The translations under genes were made by a program, and so were the position numbers. Under the pieces are notes generated by a model. The model saw only the letters and a list, made by a program, of their open reading frames with translations. It was not told where the DNA came from and did not search any database. This document shows positions 20,327-32,244 of a stretch of DNA of 64,000 nt, one piece after another. The stretch covers positions 1 to 64,000 of the forward strand of contig MOWL01000052.1 in the NCBI GenBank assembly GCA_002110485.1, read 5' to 3'. Numbering within the stretch: the first letter of the stretch is position 1; each line of letters starts with the position of its first letter. Source of the DNA: Emergomyces orientalis. Taxonomy: Eukaryota; Ascomycota; Eurotiomycetes; Onygenales; Ajellomycetaceae.

Positions 20327-23300
20327 ATGAGTCGTTTAACGGTGTTTCTTGGACTTCTGTCCCTCGTGAGGGGACAGCCTGACTTGTATGATACCACAAG
20401 ATACTCGAATATTCCAAGTTATGGGCCACAGGTAAAGACAAAACCTCAGCTTATTCTTTACAATCGAGCATGCACAAAGGTGGCTGACATTAAGAGGTAG
20501 CCCAATCCACCATACATGGTGGATAATCAACACAATTTCTTCAAAGTTGCTCCAGATAAAGGTATGTTCCCATCCCCATACTATTTCTGCAAAGGATTTT
20601 TTTGGATTTTTGAATATGGCGTTAAGTTAACCATGTGTTAGGTGAACAAAATGGGCCAGTATGGCTCGAGTCTGGTAGTTTTGAGAACTACATGTCTGGG
20701 TACTCGGCGAAACATAATCGCACCTCAATCGGCAGACCTAGCAATTTAAAAGCTGTTGCTGGAAGTTCTTCAAATGCCACTACCACAGCCAGTGATTACT
20801 GGTTGCCAAAACTTGCCCCCTTAGGAATGGTACGTGCCTTCCAACTCTACATTTTTACTGAGCTAATATGTCTTCTTAGCAACCTGTTGCGGCGACTGGC
20901 TACAAGTTCTACCGAGATGTCGTGGAATATGGTGCTGATAACACAGGAGAGAAGGATGCCACAGAGGCAATAAATGCTGCAATTGAAGATGGTGATAGAT
21001 GCGGATTGAAATGTGGAAATACCTTTGCTCAAGGGGCCATCATCTATTTCCCTGTAAGTGAGTCCCTTTTTTTTTGTAAGACAAGTTCGCTGATTTGATA
21101 TTTCTCATTTTTTCAGCCTGGAACCTATAAAATCTGCCGACCGGTCATTCAACTCTACTATACTCAGTTCATTGGTGATGCCATAGACCCACCAACAATC
21201 AAAGGATGTGATACCTTTCAAGGCATTGCACTTTTTGATACAGATCCATATATTCCTAATGAAAATGGTCAGAATTGGTATATCAATCAAAACCAGTTCT
21301 TCCGGCAAATTCGAAATTTCATCTTTGATTTAACAGAGATGCCTCTGACAACAGATGATCATGATCAGCCCTTGGTACCAACAGGAATTCATTGGCAGGT
21401 CTCTCAGGCTTGCTCATTGCAAAATCTAGTCTTCAATATGCCTGAGGCGACTGACAGTGACAAAGTCACTCATGTGGGCATTTTCATGGAAAATGGCAGT
21501 GGTGGATTTGTGTCGGATTTGACATTCAATGGGGGTAACATTGGTTGGCGAGCTGGTAATTAAACAGTCTCACAGGTTTCTGACTTCTGAATTAAACTAT
21601 TTCATAGATTATCAATACTAATGCATCTCTTTAACAGGCTCTCAGCAGTATACAGCAATGAATCTCAAATTCAACAACTGCCTCACTGCAGTTCAAATGA
21701 TTTGGGACTGGGGTTTCAACTGGCAACGTATTGAAGTTGATGGCGGAGCCATTGCCTTTAACATTAGCGGCAGGGGAGGTGACACTGGTCAGGGCATAGG
21801 CTCTGTCTCCATCATTGGTATGCTCACTTGATATCATATAACATTGCATCTTCAAACCGGAACTGACTTCAACAGACTCGAAAATATCAAATTGCCCAAT
21901 TGCCATCTTGACAAACTCTCGAAAAGATGGGGTCAACGGCCCTCCCAACATTGTTATTGACAATTTGGAGATGAATAATGTTGAAACAACAGTTAAAAGT
22001 GAGAATGGAGATGTCATTCTTGATGGCACTGATCATGTTAATCTCTGGGCGATTGGACGTCGCTATGAAAATGGGTATGATGGAATCTATACCTCAGGTG
22101 ATGTTGATGCACCTCAAAAAGGAAAACGCTTGCTGGACAAGAATGGCAAGCTCTTCTATCAACCTCGCCCTCAGTATGAGAATCTCAAAGAAGATCAATT
22201 TCTTATTGCTACAGATCATGGTTGTAAAAATGATGGTACTGGGGATAATACAGTTGATATTAATATATTCCTTGAAAAGGCCAGGAAGAATGATCAGGTT
22301 GCATATTTTCCTGCAGGTATTTACAGAGTTGGTGGCACCATAGTCATTCCAACTGGTTCTAGAGTTCAGGGCGCGAGTTGGTCACAAATTCAGGGAGCTG
22401 GCTTCTATTTCAATGATATTCATAACCCTCGCGTGGTAGTACAAGTGGGTGAGAAAGGTGATGTGGGTGACATGGAGATAGTTGATATGATGTTCACTGT
22501 TCAAGGAGCTACAGCAGGTGCTATAGTACTTGAATGGAATGTGCATGAGAACAGTCAAGGATCTGGTTAGTCTTGTCTTTTTATTTTTTCAGTTCAGAAT
22601 TCAGCCATTCTAACACAGAACTTCGGGGAATAGCTGCTATGTGGGACTCGCATGTTCGTATTGGCGGAGCTCGTGGTACAGATCTGAATATTAAAACCTG
22701 CCCAAAGTTTGAGTTTGGTGATGGTTGTATATGTGCTTCACTCTTATTTCATGTCACACCCCAAGCCTCTGGCTATTTTGAGAATGTTTGGATATGGCTT
22801 GCAGATCAGTAAGTCAAATAAACCCTTTTCAATCATGATTATGAATAACAGGAGAGATAACTAATTTTCAAAATAGTGACAATGATATGAGCGTTTATGA
22901 TTCCCCCGATAAAATAGCAAACCAAATTAGTTTATACGCCGCTCGTGGAACATTGATAGAGTCTGAAGGGCCCTCTTGGTTCTATGGTACTGGTTCTGAA
23001 CACACTGTCATGTACCAATATCAAGTATACGGAGCGAAAGATGTGAGCGGCCTAACTGATACTTGAAAAAGTCACGCACAGCACTAATTTACGTTTCATA
23101 GATATATCTCGGCCATATTCAAACAGAGACTCCCTATTATCAACCAGTTCCTTTAGCACCTTTGCCATTTGCCTCAGGCAAGGAATTCCCTGGTGATCCA
23201 TATTTTGGAAAGTGTGATACTGAAGGCTGTCAAACAGCTTGGGGTCTGCGCATTATAAACTCTGAGGGTATCACACTGCATAGTTCAGGCTTATACAGTT

Positions 23301-26300
23301 TTTTCCAGGAATACTATCAAGACTGTATTCCAACCCACAATTGTCAGGAGCGAGTTCTTGAGGTTAGAGGAAGTAAAGATGTTGCTCTTTTCAACATTTT
23401 CACAGTTGGAATTATTGAAGTTGGAACTGGCATCAAGTAAGAGACCTGCTCGCACGAATCAACTCGGGCATACAAGCCGTTAACTTTTCGTACTTAGCCA
23501 TGGTGGCATTTTCCAAAATGACTCCAATCAAAGGTTTGTTTTATTTCATTCTAAAACCCCTTCGTTTCAAAGCACTGCTCTTCCTAGACTTTCCTGCTAA
23601 CCAACGCTTCAATTTCAGTGGATTTACTACAGAGGTTAGTGTTTGGCTCCCTCTGCCAGGAGATGATGAGTATGATATTGTTTACGTCGGGCCGGAAGTG
23701 TATGAAGATAACCCGGCAGTTACCTGCCCTGCTGATTGTATACTTGTCTTTCCCACAAGTTCACTTTCATCACCAACAACCATTGATCCAGGCCAGTATA
23801 CAACTTCTCTTGAGTATGGTCATCATGGCAAAACAACCATTGGTGGACGAGAAGTGACCACATTCTATACAACCATCACTACAATCACATTGAATATAGA
23901 CCCAATAACCACAGATGGAATGCCCTACTCCAACATTAATATCACTGAAGGACAAGCAACTGCCACTCTCACTGTATCACCCAGTGTTGATATTCCACCT
24001 GTTCCTGTTCCTATGCCAGATGGGGAAGGAAAGACAACAACTCGCACAGTCACAGTTCCACCATGGCCAGATATTACCCGAGGGCCACCTGAAAGTTGGA
24101 GTAAGCCTGATTCCCCAACAGATGACACCAGAGAAGATGTTTATCATACTTCTTATATCACTACTATTGTGGCCACTCGCGCAACCGTTACAACTATTGC
24201 CTTTCCATCAACTGTCAGTCCAATTGTGGTCGAATGCCCTCCACATTCAAAGGTTCCTTTTAATACTCCAAAGACAACACCTACTATCCACTGTCCAATT
24301 CCTACTACTGTCTCAGTTGCTTTTACTTGTCCTGCAACAAAAGTTGTCACATTTATTGATGCCTCTACTGGGGTTTTTACTGTTGACTGCACTGTCTCAA
24401 CAACATTCACCAAATCAGAGGGAACAATTACACCAGGCCCTACAAATATACCGGTAGGGATTCTCAAAAATATCAGTAGAGAGGAAGTGCAGAAATAGTG
24501 CTGACCATGAACTACAACAACAGACAAATACCCGGCCACTACCAGTGTGGGAAACATGGCCACCGAATGTAATCACCCCGATTGAAGAAGAGGTCATAAA
24601 TCCAGAGCCTGGTAAAACGCCCTGCAATCTCTGGTTCTTCTCTGTAAGTTTTACTTCAAGAAAATGGATGTGGCCTTTAGAACATCTTGATTGACTGGAT
24701 ACAGATATGTTTGAACAAAATTAAACCCTTCCGAGGATTACGTTGGACTCTTCCACCTGGTATCTACCCACCGTAAGCAGCGTATCTCCGCCTTCAGCAT
24801 CCACTTTCAAAATTGATACGCTACATGCAGCTGCTCCCGTTATTTCCTGAATATTAACACATCTCACTTCTAAATGTAGCGGCCCCCCACCTCCGCCCGC
24901 GATAAAGCTCCCTTCAGGGCAGTGGGGTATAAAACCTCCACTTCCTCCTTGGCCCCGAATCACGTAAGATCTTTGCCTAGCCAATTCTAATGGTACAGAA
25001 TCAACTAACTTGCACTCAGCGTTGGCCGAGATAACATGATAACCTACCCCAAGGAGGAACCTACTAAGTGTGAGAAAAAATCAGCATCCATCTGCTCAAC
25101 AACTGTATTCAAGACAACCACCACTCAAGGGACAATCACATCTACAATTTCATCCACCAGTTCCACTTGTGAGATGATTCGAGGCTGTTCAGCATCAGAT
25201 GAGTCTCAGACAACAACTAGAACAACACCGGATAACTGCCCATTGTCAACAGCTCAATCAAAACAGGCGGTCTTATCTGTCCCACCACCTTCTGGTTGCC
25301 CTGCAGATGCCATCGTTTATCCAACAAATATGAAAGATGTGGGGCAAATTCCTCAGCTTCTTGCTCAATATGAAGGGAAATATGTGGAAATCAAATCAGG
25401 TACACCTCAGCTTACATCATTTTTTTGGGTTCCTTTCTTGGATCAAGAGACCATGGACACCTTGTTAAAATCTGTATGTACTAAATACCTGTCAGAGTTG
25501 GAAAAAAAATGAAAGTGATGACTGATTCATTTATACAGCCCGACGTTTCAGACGCTTATTACTATGAAAGCTGGTATGCAGTTGTACAGCATGATTCATC
25601 TCAGAAAATCAGAGATAGAAGAGCTCCCTCTGAACCTATCAATTTTCAAAATCAGAGCAATGCCCATCAATTGAATGAAAGCAGAGCGGTTTCAGAGAAT
25701 AATAAGACGATTCAAATTGAATCACAGAATGCTTATACGCGAGAACACTCTTTCATCTGGGATCTCTCACAGGTCTCCACGCCAAAATATGACATTTGGA
25801 GGCGACCTACCGGCTCTACAATACATCAGAATGGCAAGATGCTGTATCATTATGAAGAACCTGAGGTGACAAATCAAGTTATATTTGTACTTGAAGATGG
25901 CCTCTGGAGAGATAATCCTGTACGATGTCAACATTCAAGCTGGTGTAACATTATATGTCTTATCACTGGCTATTCTCTTTGAAAACAGATGACTAATACT
26001 CAATTTTTGTAGGAATTCGACGGCAGAATTGTTGTGCTAGTGGAACCAGACGTTTTCTGGGGTCACTACGAGCCCTCGCCTCCCAATTTGAAACATGGAA
26101 GTTCGGTAGCTTCTAAGGTTATGGGAAACTATTTGGGTGTATGTATGGAGTGTACCGCCGGCCTGGTAACTTTATATGGGGCATCGACGGGTGATCAGAT
26201 ACAAACAAATTGGCAATTGTTCTGGGAACGACTTATACATCAACTACTAAACCTAGCGAATGTTGTTAACAATGGGAACCTTCGGGGCAGGTCTGTACTT

Positions 26301-28126
26301 AACCTCAGCGTTCGTTGGCCATATTTTCCAAGAAGAAGTCAGCTGGAAAGAATTTGTAAGTGCCAGCAAGAAGATTTCCTATGTTTGCTCAATCTGCTAT
26401 TCAATTGTCTCCCATTTGAGTAATCAAAATGAACATTGGACATGGCTATTTCTACTCTTGCTAACTCTTATGTCAATGCTGGATGTACTTCACAGATGGA
26501 CTTCTCATCTTGCTAGATAGTTATGGTGTTGCTATAGTTGCCGTGGCAGGAAATTATGGTGATACATCGAAGGATATCTCAAATTACCCTGCTCTATTCG
26601 GAGATCCTAATGGGGAGTTTTATATACCGAACATTATTGTTGTTGGAGCGACAGATGAACATGGCCATCAGGCAGGTTTCAGTCAATATGCTGACTGGAT
26701 GACCACATTTGCTCCTGGGAAAGCGGTCTGGGGTCCGCGCTCTGATAATGGCGGCTATATTCAAATGGATGGAACCTCTTTTTGTAAGTTTACAATCTGC
26801 ATGTGATATCTATCAAGCTTCAAGATAGCAAAATGTTGTGAATGAAAAGTTTTAGCTTACAATGTTTTTTAACCCCTAGCTGCTCCTCTGGTGGCTGGTT
26901 TAATTGGATATTATCGATCAATACCATCCCCTTGGCAAGCACAACTACAGTCTGCTGCCAATGTGAAAAAGATGATTAAGATTTTTCATCGCCGCATTGT
27001 TGTCCATGAGGAAGAGATACAGGATGAATATATGAAACCCATCATCTGGAATGGTCAGGTTGTGGATAATTCCTGTTTATCTGACTATGACACAGTTGAT
27101 GACTGGGATATTGGAGACCGCTGCCCAAGAATAAAACAGAACCTTGCAGACGAAACAAATGATGGGGAAACTGTGCAACCTTGCCGATATGATCCAGGAC
27201 TTCGCAACTCACCAAGACAATTTGATGGCTCTTATTGTCCTCTTCTTCCTCGAACCGGTCCGGGCGATCATACTGTCAGCTTCACCAGTAATGGTAGAGT
27301 GAAGCCATCACCTACATGCGCATCTGGAACTGGTTGTGGTGGCCATCTATGTTCAGGCTTCTTCTGCTCGCCCATGCCAACAGGAGTACCCCCAGACCGC
27401 CGTGACCCAAAAGACCCAAACGCAAGCAGTTCAGTGCCGACCACCACCAGGCCTGGTGACCCAGAGCCTACATGTGATGACAAGTGCAAGTTGGACAAGG
27501 GCAATCCATGTGTGTGTGATGAAAATAAATGCGATGAGCAGTCACCCAGCTGCTGTCTCTCTGGTACCTGCCCCTACTGCGAGTGCAATGAGAATAATTG
27601 CACTCCTGACTCACCTGCCTGCTGTCTAAATGGTACATGTGAGTGGTCCCGGACAGGGGGCGGCGGAGGCCAGAATCCTCGTCCAAAACCAATGACCGGT
27701 TTTGCTCTCATTGCTTTGGCTGAAATCAAAGTCCCTTCACCTGGTGTTCCACCTCTCAAAAACTGGTTGCCAAGTCGCATATCAGCAAAAAGGGATGAGG
27801 AATTGATTCGCTATTGGATACTTTTTTCTAGAACAGAAAACCGCCCAGTCAACCTGTGTCAAGACTCGCCGTACATAGATGAAACGACAGAGGATGAACG
27901 AAACTCGCTCCCGCCCTCGCTTGGGCCATGGACTGTGATGGGGGTTACCTGCAAATACATTTCGGACGCCAAATCAGTTGGTAAGCTGGAATGCGATGAT
28001 AGTGTTGCCAAAACCTCATGCAAGGCACTAGACCCAATTGAAGATGAATACTGTCCACCTATAGCAAGCCCAGCAATCCATGTCATTGTTAGGTGTGAGT
28101 GGGAGGCAAAGGAACTCGCGCTCTAA
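20327..28126 (+). CDS. Giant secreted GH55/pectate-lyase-like and subtilisin fusion
   Basis: I assembled 20 exons: 20327-20431, 20501-20561, 20642-20829, 20880-21053, 21117-21555, 21638-21817, 21876-22565, 22619-22808, 22877-23042, 23102-23436, 23498-23533, 23619-24453, 24524-24643, 24705-24772, 24880-24963, 25020-25473, 25539-25919, 26013-26355, 26496-26783 and 26880-28126. Every intron is GT-AG, and the exons sum to 6384 nt, giving 2127 residues and a stop in one frame. Residues 1-16 are a signal peptide (SRLTVFLGLLSLVRG). About 130-880 are two pectate-lyase-3/GH55-like beta-helix halves, starting near YGADNTGEKDATEAIN and DHGCKNDGTGDNT. About 900-1330 are Thr/Pro-rich linkers with a GIYPPGPPP segment. 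About 1480-1800 are an S8 peptidase: HGSSVA near 1530, VAVAGNYG near 1637 and GTSFSAP near 1713. About 1905-1965 hold two Cys repeats ending SCCLSGTC and ACCLNGTC. It is probably a cell-wall or extracellular protein acting on beta-glucans and proteins. The catalytic Asp of the S8 domain and the GH55 acid were not located. Confidence 0.8.
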
Positions 28127-29990
28127 GGAGAGAGTGGAATACAGAGCCAGGCAGGTTGACCAGGCAAGGTTGGTTGAATTTATCCTAGTGGCTGAGTCTG
28201 TGGAAAGAAGAAAAGGGAAAGAAGCAAAAGACCGTCTTTGATACTCTTAAATATTTGGTCAAGTGGCCTTTTTTTTTGTTTTTTCCACAGGCGTTTATCT
28301 GTGAAGGATATCCAGGGAGCTGCTGTTCAGCTTAGCAATTTTTCAATCAATCAAAACTTTGCAATCTTTGTCAATGACTACGTATCATCTGTACCTGTGT
28401 ACCTGGGCCGCAGAACTGAATGAATGAATGTATGTATGTATGTACTTATCAATCCGTGAATCTGATACATAATAAATCGGCATATATATGCCAGAGATGA
28501 TCCTCCTTCCGACCTGGTCTTTAACTAAAAACTGGCAACAGTGGACTGCTGTGATTAACTAATTGAGCTCATTTGACCTGCAGCAGGTTTTCCAGAGTGT
28601 CCATGATATAGAGTATGCTTAAACGACTTAACTAAGTTTAATTAAATCTCTATAAGCCTCTATAAGCCTTCATATTGTGTGGGCATGCTTTTTTGTGTAT
28701 TGGGTCAGGGTTTAGAGGTCAGAGTGCCCGAAATAATAGGGCTCACAGGCTTGAGCTTTAACTAAAAAACCTGAAAAGCTGGCTTTGAACCCCTGGGTTC
28801 TCAGGGTCGGGTTGACAACACTAGGGGGAGCACCTACTCTATTGAAGCTCATCTTTTCGCACGCCATCCATTTTCGGGACGTGAACTGCACAGACAGTCA
28901 CAACCCGAACTTGGTGGCTTCTAATAGCTGTGCATTTCACTGTTTCTATGTAAAAACGTCAGGTCTGTGAGCTCTATTGTTTTAGGCACTCTGACCTCTA
29001 AACTCAACCTGACCCACAAAAAAACAACACTAGTGCTAATGCCTGCCTACTAAATGTCGTCAGATTCATCACATCATGAGCAACTGCGTCCGTATCGTCG
29101 TCGATGATGATGCTGCTGCGGGGTTCAGATTCGGTAGAAGCCATGGCTGAACAAGCTCGTTGATGTTGGGTCGCCTTGGGCCACGGAAACAGGACGTCTC
29201 GGTGAGTTTCTTGCGGCGGTGGATGGAGAGTGGAAAAGGAATTGAAAGAAAGATGGAGTCAGAGAGGGAGAAAGCCATATATATACCCAACGGCCGAAGG
29301 AAAGGTCACGGGATTTTACCTCTCCGTTGACGTATAGCTTGCGTATCAGGGTGGCGGAAAGGGGCGTTGATGCGGGATGTTGCTCCAGCTGCTAACCAGG
29401 ACCGCGGGTTATGCTTAGGAGTGAGAAGAACGATGGATCTGGAGGGAGAGGGAGCCCTCTATATACACCAAGAAATGGGGGCAACGGCGTCGCAGCAGCC
29501 AACAATATCCGAGGACGAAGTCTGAAAATAGAACTCATGCAGCAACGGCGTCCATTCCACAGCTGTCGCATGCGAATCACCGTGGGGGGACAAGAGGGTA
29601 GGTATCATTCGGCTGTGGCTGCGTACAGTAGAAGAGGGGAACACATGGCAGTGCGATGGTCAATCTATTTCCCCTCCGTATCAGGCTCGTTACTCAGCCT
29701 TGCGCAAGAGAAAAAATCCGCCCCGCCCCCCCACCCCCCCCAACCCCCACAACATCCCCTTTTCTCCTGAAGGAAGGGTTAATCGATTTATTAACCATCA
29801 TCATATTATTGTATTTCAACCTTACTCCAGGCAAAACTGCGAATGTTTCAACTCTCACATTGGCAATAAACTCATGCCCTGCCTGCCTTACACTCAGAGT
29901 CCTACTACAGAGTAAGTTCACCTCCTATAATTGTCTCTGCCGTAGCTAAGCAATCACTAGGAAGCTCCTTTCACTCCAGAATTATATGGA
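28127..29990. other. Gap with MITE-like element and purine-rich TATA blocks
   Basis: 28420-28446 is a TGAATGTATG-type microsatellite. The MITE-like element lies at 28689-29024. A short minus-strand frame ending near 29040 starts MASTESEPRSS followed by IIIDDDTDAVAHD, an acidic start that could be the head of a transposase or BED-type protein broken by the MITE. Two purine-rich blocks with TATATA (near 29270 and 29455) resemble each other. 29710-29760 is a C-rich low-complexity run. No complete gene is visible. Confidence 0.45.
28689..29024. mobile_element. MITE-like element with ~75-bp terminal inverted repeats
   Basis: The left end (TTTTTTGTG, four bases, then GGGTCAGG and TTTAGAGGTCAGAGTGCC) is matched in inverted orientation at the right end (GGCACTCTGACCTCTAAA, CCTGACCCACAAAAAAA). 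The repeats run on to GCTCACAG with a few mismatches. There is no coding capacity inside, so it is a non-autonomous DNA transposon. I could not find a clear target duplication. Confidence 0.65.
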
Positions 29991-30381
29991 ATGGCAATTC
30001 TTTACGTCGCTGTATATAAACCCCGGCGGAGGACTCTAGGAACATATCATTGGGCTCTGTACCTTGAAGAAGGCGACTCCCACTTGGTGTTTCAAGTTGT
30101 CCGAAACCCGGGTCAATTCCGAACTCTCCAGCCGCCCAGAAAGTACCGATCGCCATGTTGAGAATATTTTTGTGGCGGATATCGACGACATCAAAGGCTA
30201 TCATGCGGTCGTGAGTTCCCAGGCAGTTGATAATGAAACCTACCATTGGGGCTGCCAGCAGTGGGTCTTCGTTGTGTTGGAGACTTTACTCGATGACGGT
30301 ATCATTACGGACTATGATCATGACGAGGCGAAACACAAACTGGAGATGATCTTTCAAATTGAGATCGAAGGTGATGAGTGA
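29991..30381 (+). pseudogene. DUF6914-like small protein with one frameshift
   Basis: The ATG at 29991 gives MAILYVAVYKPRRR and YHWALYLEEG, a start I recognise from small fungal cytosolic proteins annotated as DUF6914 (function unknown). After about 45 codons the match jumps to another frame (somewhere in 30107-30150), which reads NIFVADIDDIKGYHAV and then VDNETYHWGCQQWVFVVLE to the stop at 30381. No plausible intron fits between, so a one-base indel (or an assembly error) is likely. Its last 96 bases overlap the end of the convergent kinase-like gene. The family name is from memory and tentative. Confidence 0.55.
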
Positions 30382-31861
30382 AGAGTGGGTAAGTCCCTGC
30401 TTCCCTGGGCCTAAAATAAACTCCAATTGTATAAAGTTTTCGATAAGGTTTTCGATAAGGCTTGAACAATTTAAAGTGCCATATGACACAAGTTTCTCAA
30501 CGAATTGATCAATAACAAACTCAGCAAAATACTTCCCCATGCCCTTATGTGGAAAAAAGAAGACCCAATCCCCCCTGCGTACGGGTAGCATTGTATTAAG
30601 AGACTTTATAAACTCCCAATACTCTGGATAAGCTCCGCCTAACTCCCAGTCAACAAGTCCGGTCACTTGAATGGATTGATCTCGCTTCTTGCTAACCATT
30701 ATATTCCGTGGATGCAAGTCCCCATGTGTCATGACAATTCGGTGATCATTGCGTAGCATAGAGTGCACAAACTCAACATAGGCTCTCATTGTAGGTGGGT
30801 GGTTACCTGAGATGAGGAACTCGTTGAACTGAGCTTTGTTCTCAATCTGTTGTGGATTTACCCGCTTCCACATTCTGCAGTCAATGCAGTAAGGTGGATT
30901 TCAACTACCAAGGCAATGAGAAGATAGAGAAAGCATCATAAGTTTCTTCAGAATAACATCTAACTGATCTCGGACAGAGATTTTTTCTTCCGTAGACAGG
31001 GAAGACCAGAGCTTATCCAAAGATGAGCCTTCAATAAAAGTCATGAACATGTAGGTTGTCTTGCCGATAGAAATTGCTCCTAGGGGCCGAGGAACTGGAA
31101 TATCCTTCGAGAGGCTCTGAATATAGGCTGTAATATCGGCGTCGGTTAGAAGCAAATTATGCCCAAGCTTGACAACGGTCCGTTCATCAAGTTGTATGAT
31201 TGCCCGTGAAAAGTGGCCCCAAAGCACTTTTCCATTTTGCAAAGCGCGCGAGAGAGCCAAATGAACTGAGAGTTGGTCATCATTGTTGTTGCTGTATAAG
31301 CAATCCCGCTCACAACCATATTTCCGCAAAAGCGTATTGATTTCAGGCGCAAGGGGCCGAAGAATGACTGAAATCTCTGCTGGGATTACAAAAGCATCTT
31401 GAATTTGGCGTGTATTTGGAGTGTTGCTGCCACGACCTATACAGTAAGATTAGCACTGTTCCCTTCTACGTATGAAAATACCTAGGTCCTCACGTACAGT
31501 TTTGGCTCTTCCTACCATATTCCTCCTCCAGTTTGCGACGGTCTGATGGGTACTTTCGACCCCATCTTATAAAGGATTTACTGAGATCGGCTGATCGATT
31601 CCAGTTTAACTTGGTACGTAGTTCAGTCGTTGCAGACTCATTCAGTGCAATAAACCCTGAAAGAGCATCTCCATCATTGTCGCAATCCCCTTTTCGTGCA
31701 ACATCACCCAGCTCGGTAGAACAGAGAGGCGTATCGGATGACGTTGGAGGAGATTGGTTCCTTCTGAAAAAGTAAATAACGGGTAAAGTGAGGACAAGTG
31801 CGGTGCTGGCGCCGAGAAAAAAGCTCAGGCAAGTGTCCGGTCTAATGGAATTGCTAGACAT
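30286..31861 (-). pseudogene. APH-like phosphotransferase with one premature TGA
   Basis: Exon 1 (31861-31516) encodes a hydrophobic segment (FFLGASTALVLTLPVIYFF). A 79-nt GT-AG intron (31437-31515, ending TATAG) joins EEEYG to RGSNTPNTRQIQ. The kinase-like domain follows: VVKLGHNLLLTDADITAYI (N-lobe), MFMTFIEGSSLDKLW (hinge), HGDLHPRNIMV (catalytic loop, Asp present) and LVDWELGGAYPEYWE (Mg-binding Asp), ending at 30286. A TGA at 30901-30903 interrupts the frame within LGS-stop-NPPYCIDCR, where the family, as I remember it, has a glycine. Only this lesion is visible, so recent inactivation is likely. These proteins belong to the fungal aminoglycoside-phosphotransferase-like family with unknown substrates. 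Confidence 0.75.
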
Positions 31862-32040
31862 GCTTCAGAAGTTCCTATTTGGCTGGTGGTGCGGTGGAGA
31901 AGGATGTTGCTCGTGCGAGACAGCTTCATGAACACGGTCCATCTTTCTTCCAGTGACCATTGCCAAGCCCGGATGGCGGCTTCCGTCACCTGACTCAAAA
32001 CCCCCTGCGCCACAGTTACAATCGGCGATGCAGGAATATT

Positions 32041-32144
32041 TCATAGATAATGTGCATTATATCCTAACTAAACTAACTAGTGAACACGCTGGCAACTATA
32101 TAATGGGGGACACGTGACTATGGTAGCCCTAGTATCATCCAACA
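32041..32144 (-). repeat. Copia 3' LTR
   Basis: This 104-bp copy is identical to 36945-37048. It lies directly after the polypurine tract and next to the left ATATT target duplication. Confidence 0.95.
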
Positions 32145-32244
32145 CCCCCCCATGCTAGGGCGCCCCAGAGCACGGCGGCACACCTAGTAGCTGCCCTCAA
32201 ATCAATCAAAAAACACACTAAATACACATAACTTTTAGATAGAA

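Noticed and set aside
20498..20500. TAG near codon 58 of the beta-helix gene as a premature stop
   Set aside because: It is the last three bases of a 69-nt GT-AG intron (20432-20500) with a GCTGAC branch-like site. Skipping it keeps the frame, and the summed exons are divisible by three.
24721..24984. Minus-strand Gly-rich frame inside the large gene
   Set aside because: It runs antisense across two exons and two introns of the spliced gene and has no motif of its own.
24454..25540. Apparent frameshifts and stops between the Thr-rich region and the S8 domain
   Set aside because: Each is explained by a short GT-AG intron, and the joined exons recreate conserved segments such as GIYPPGPPP and WPRITVG.
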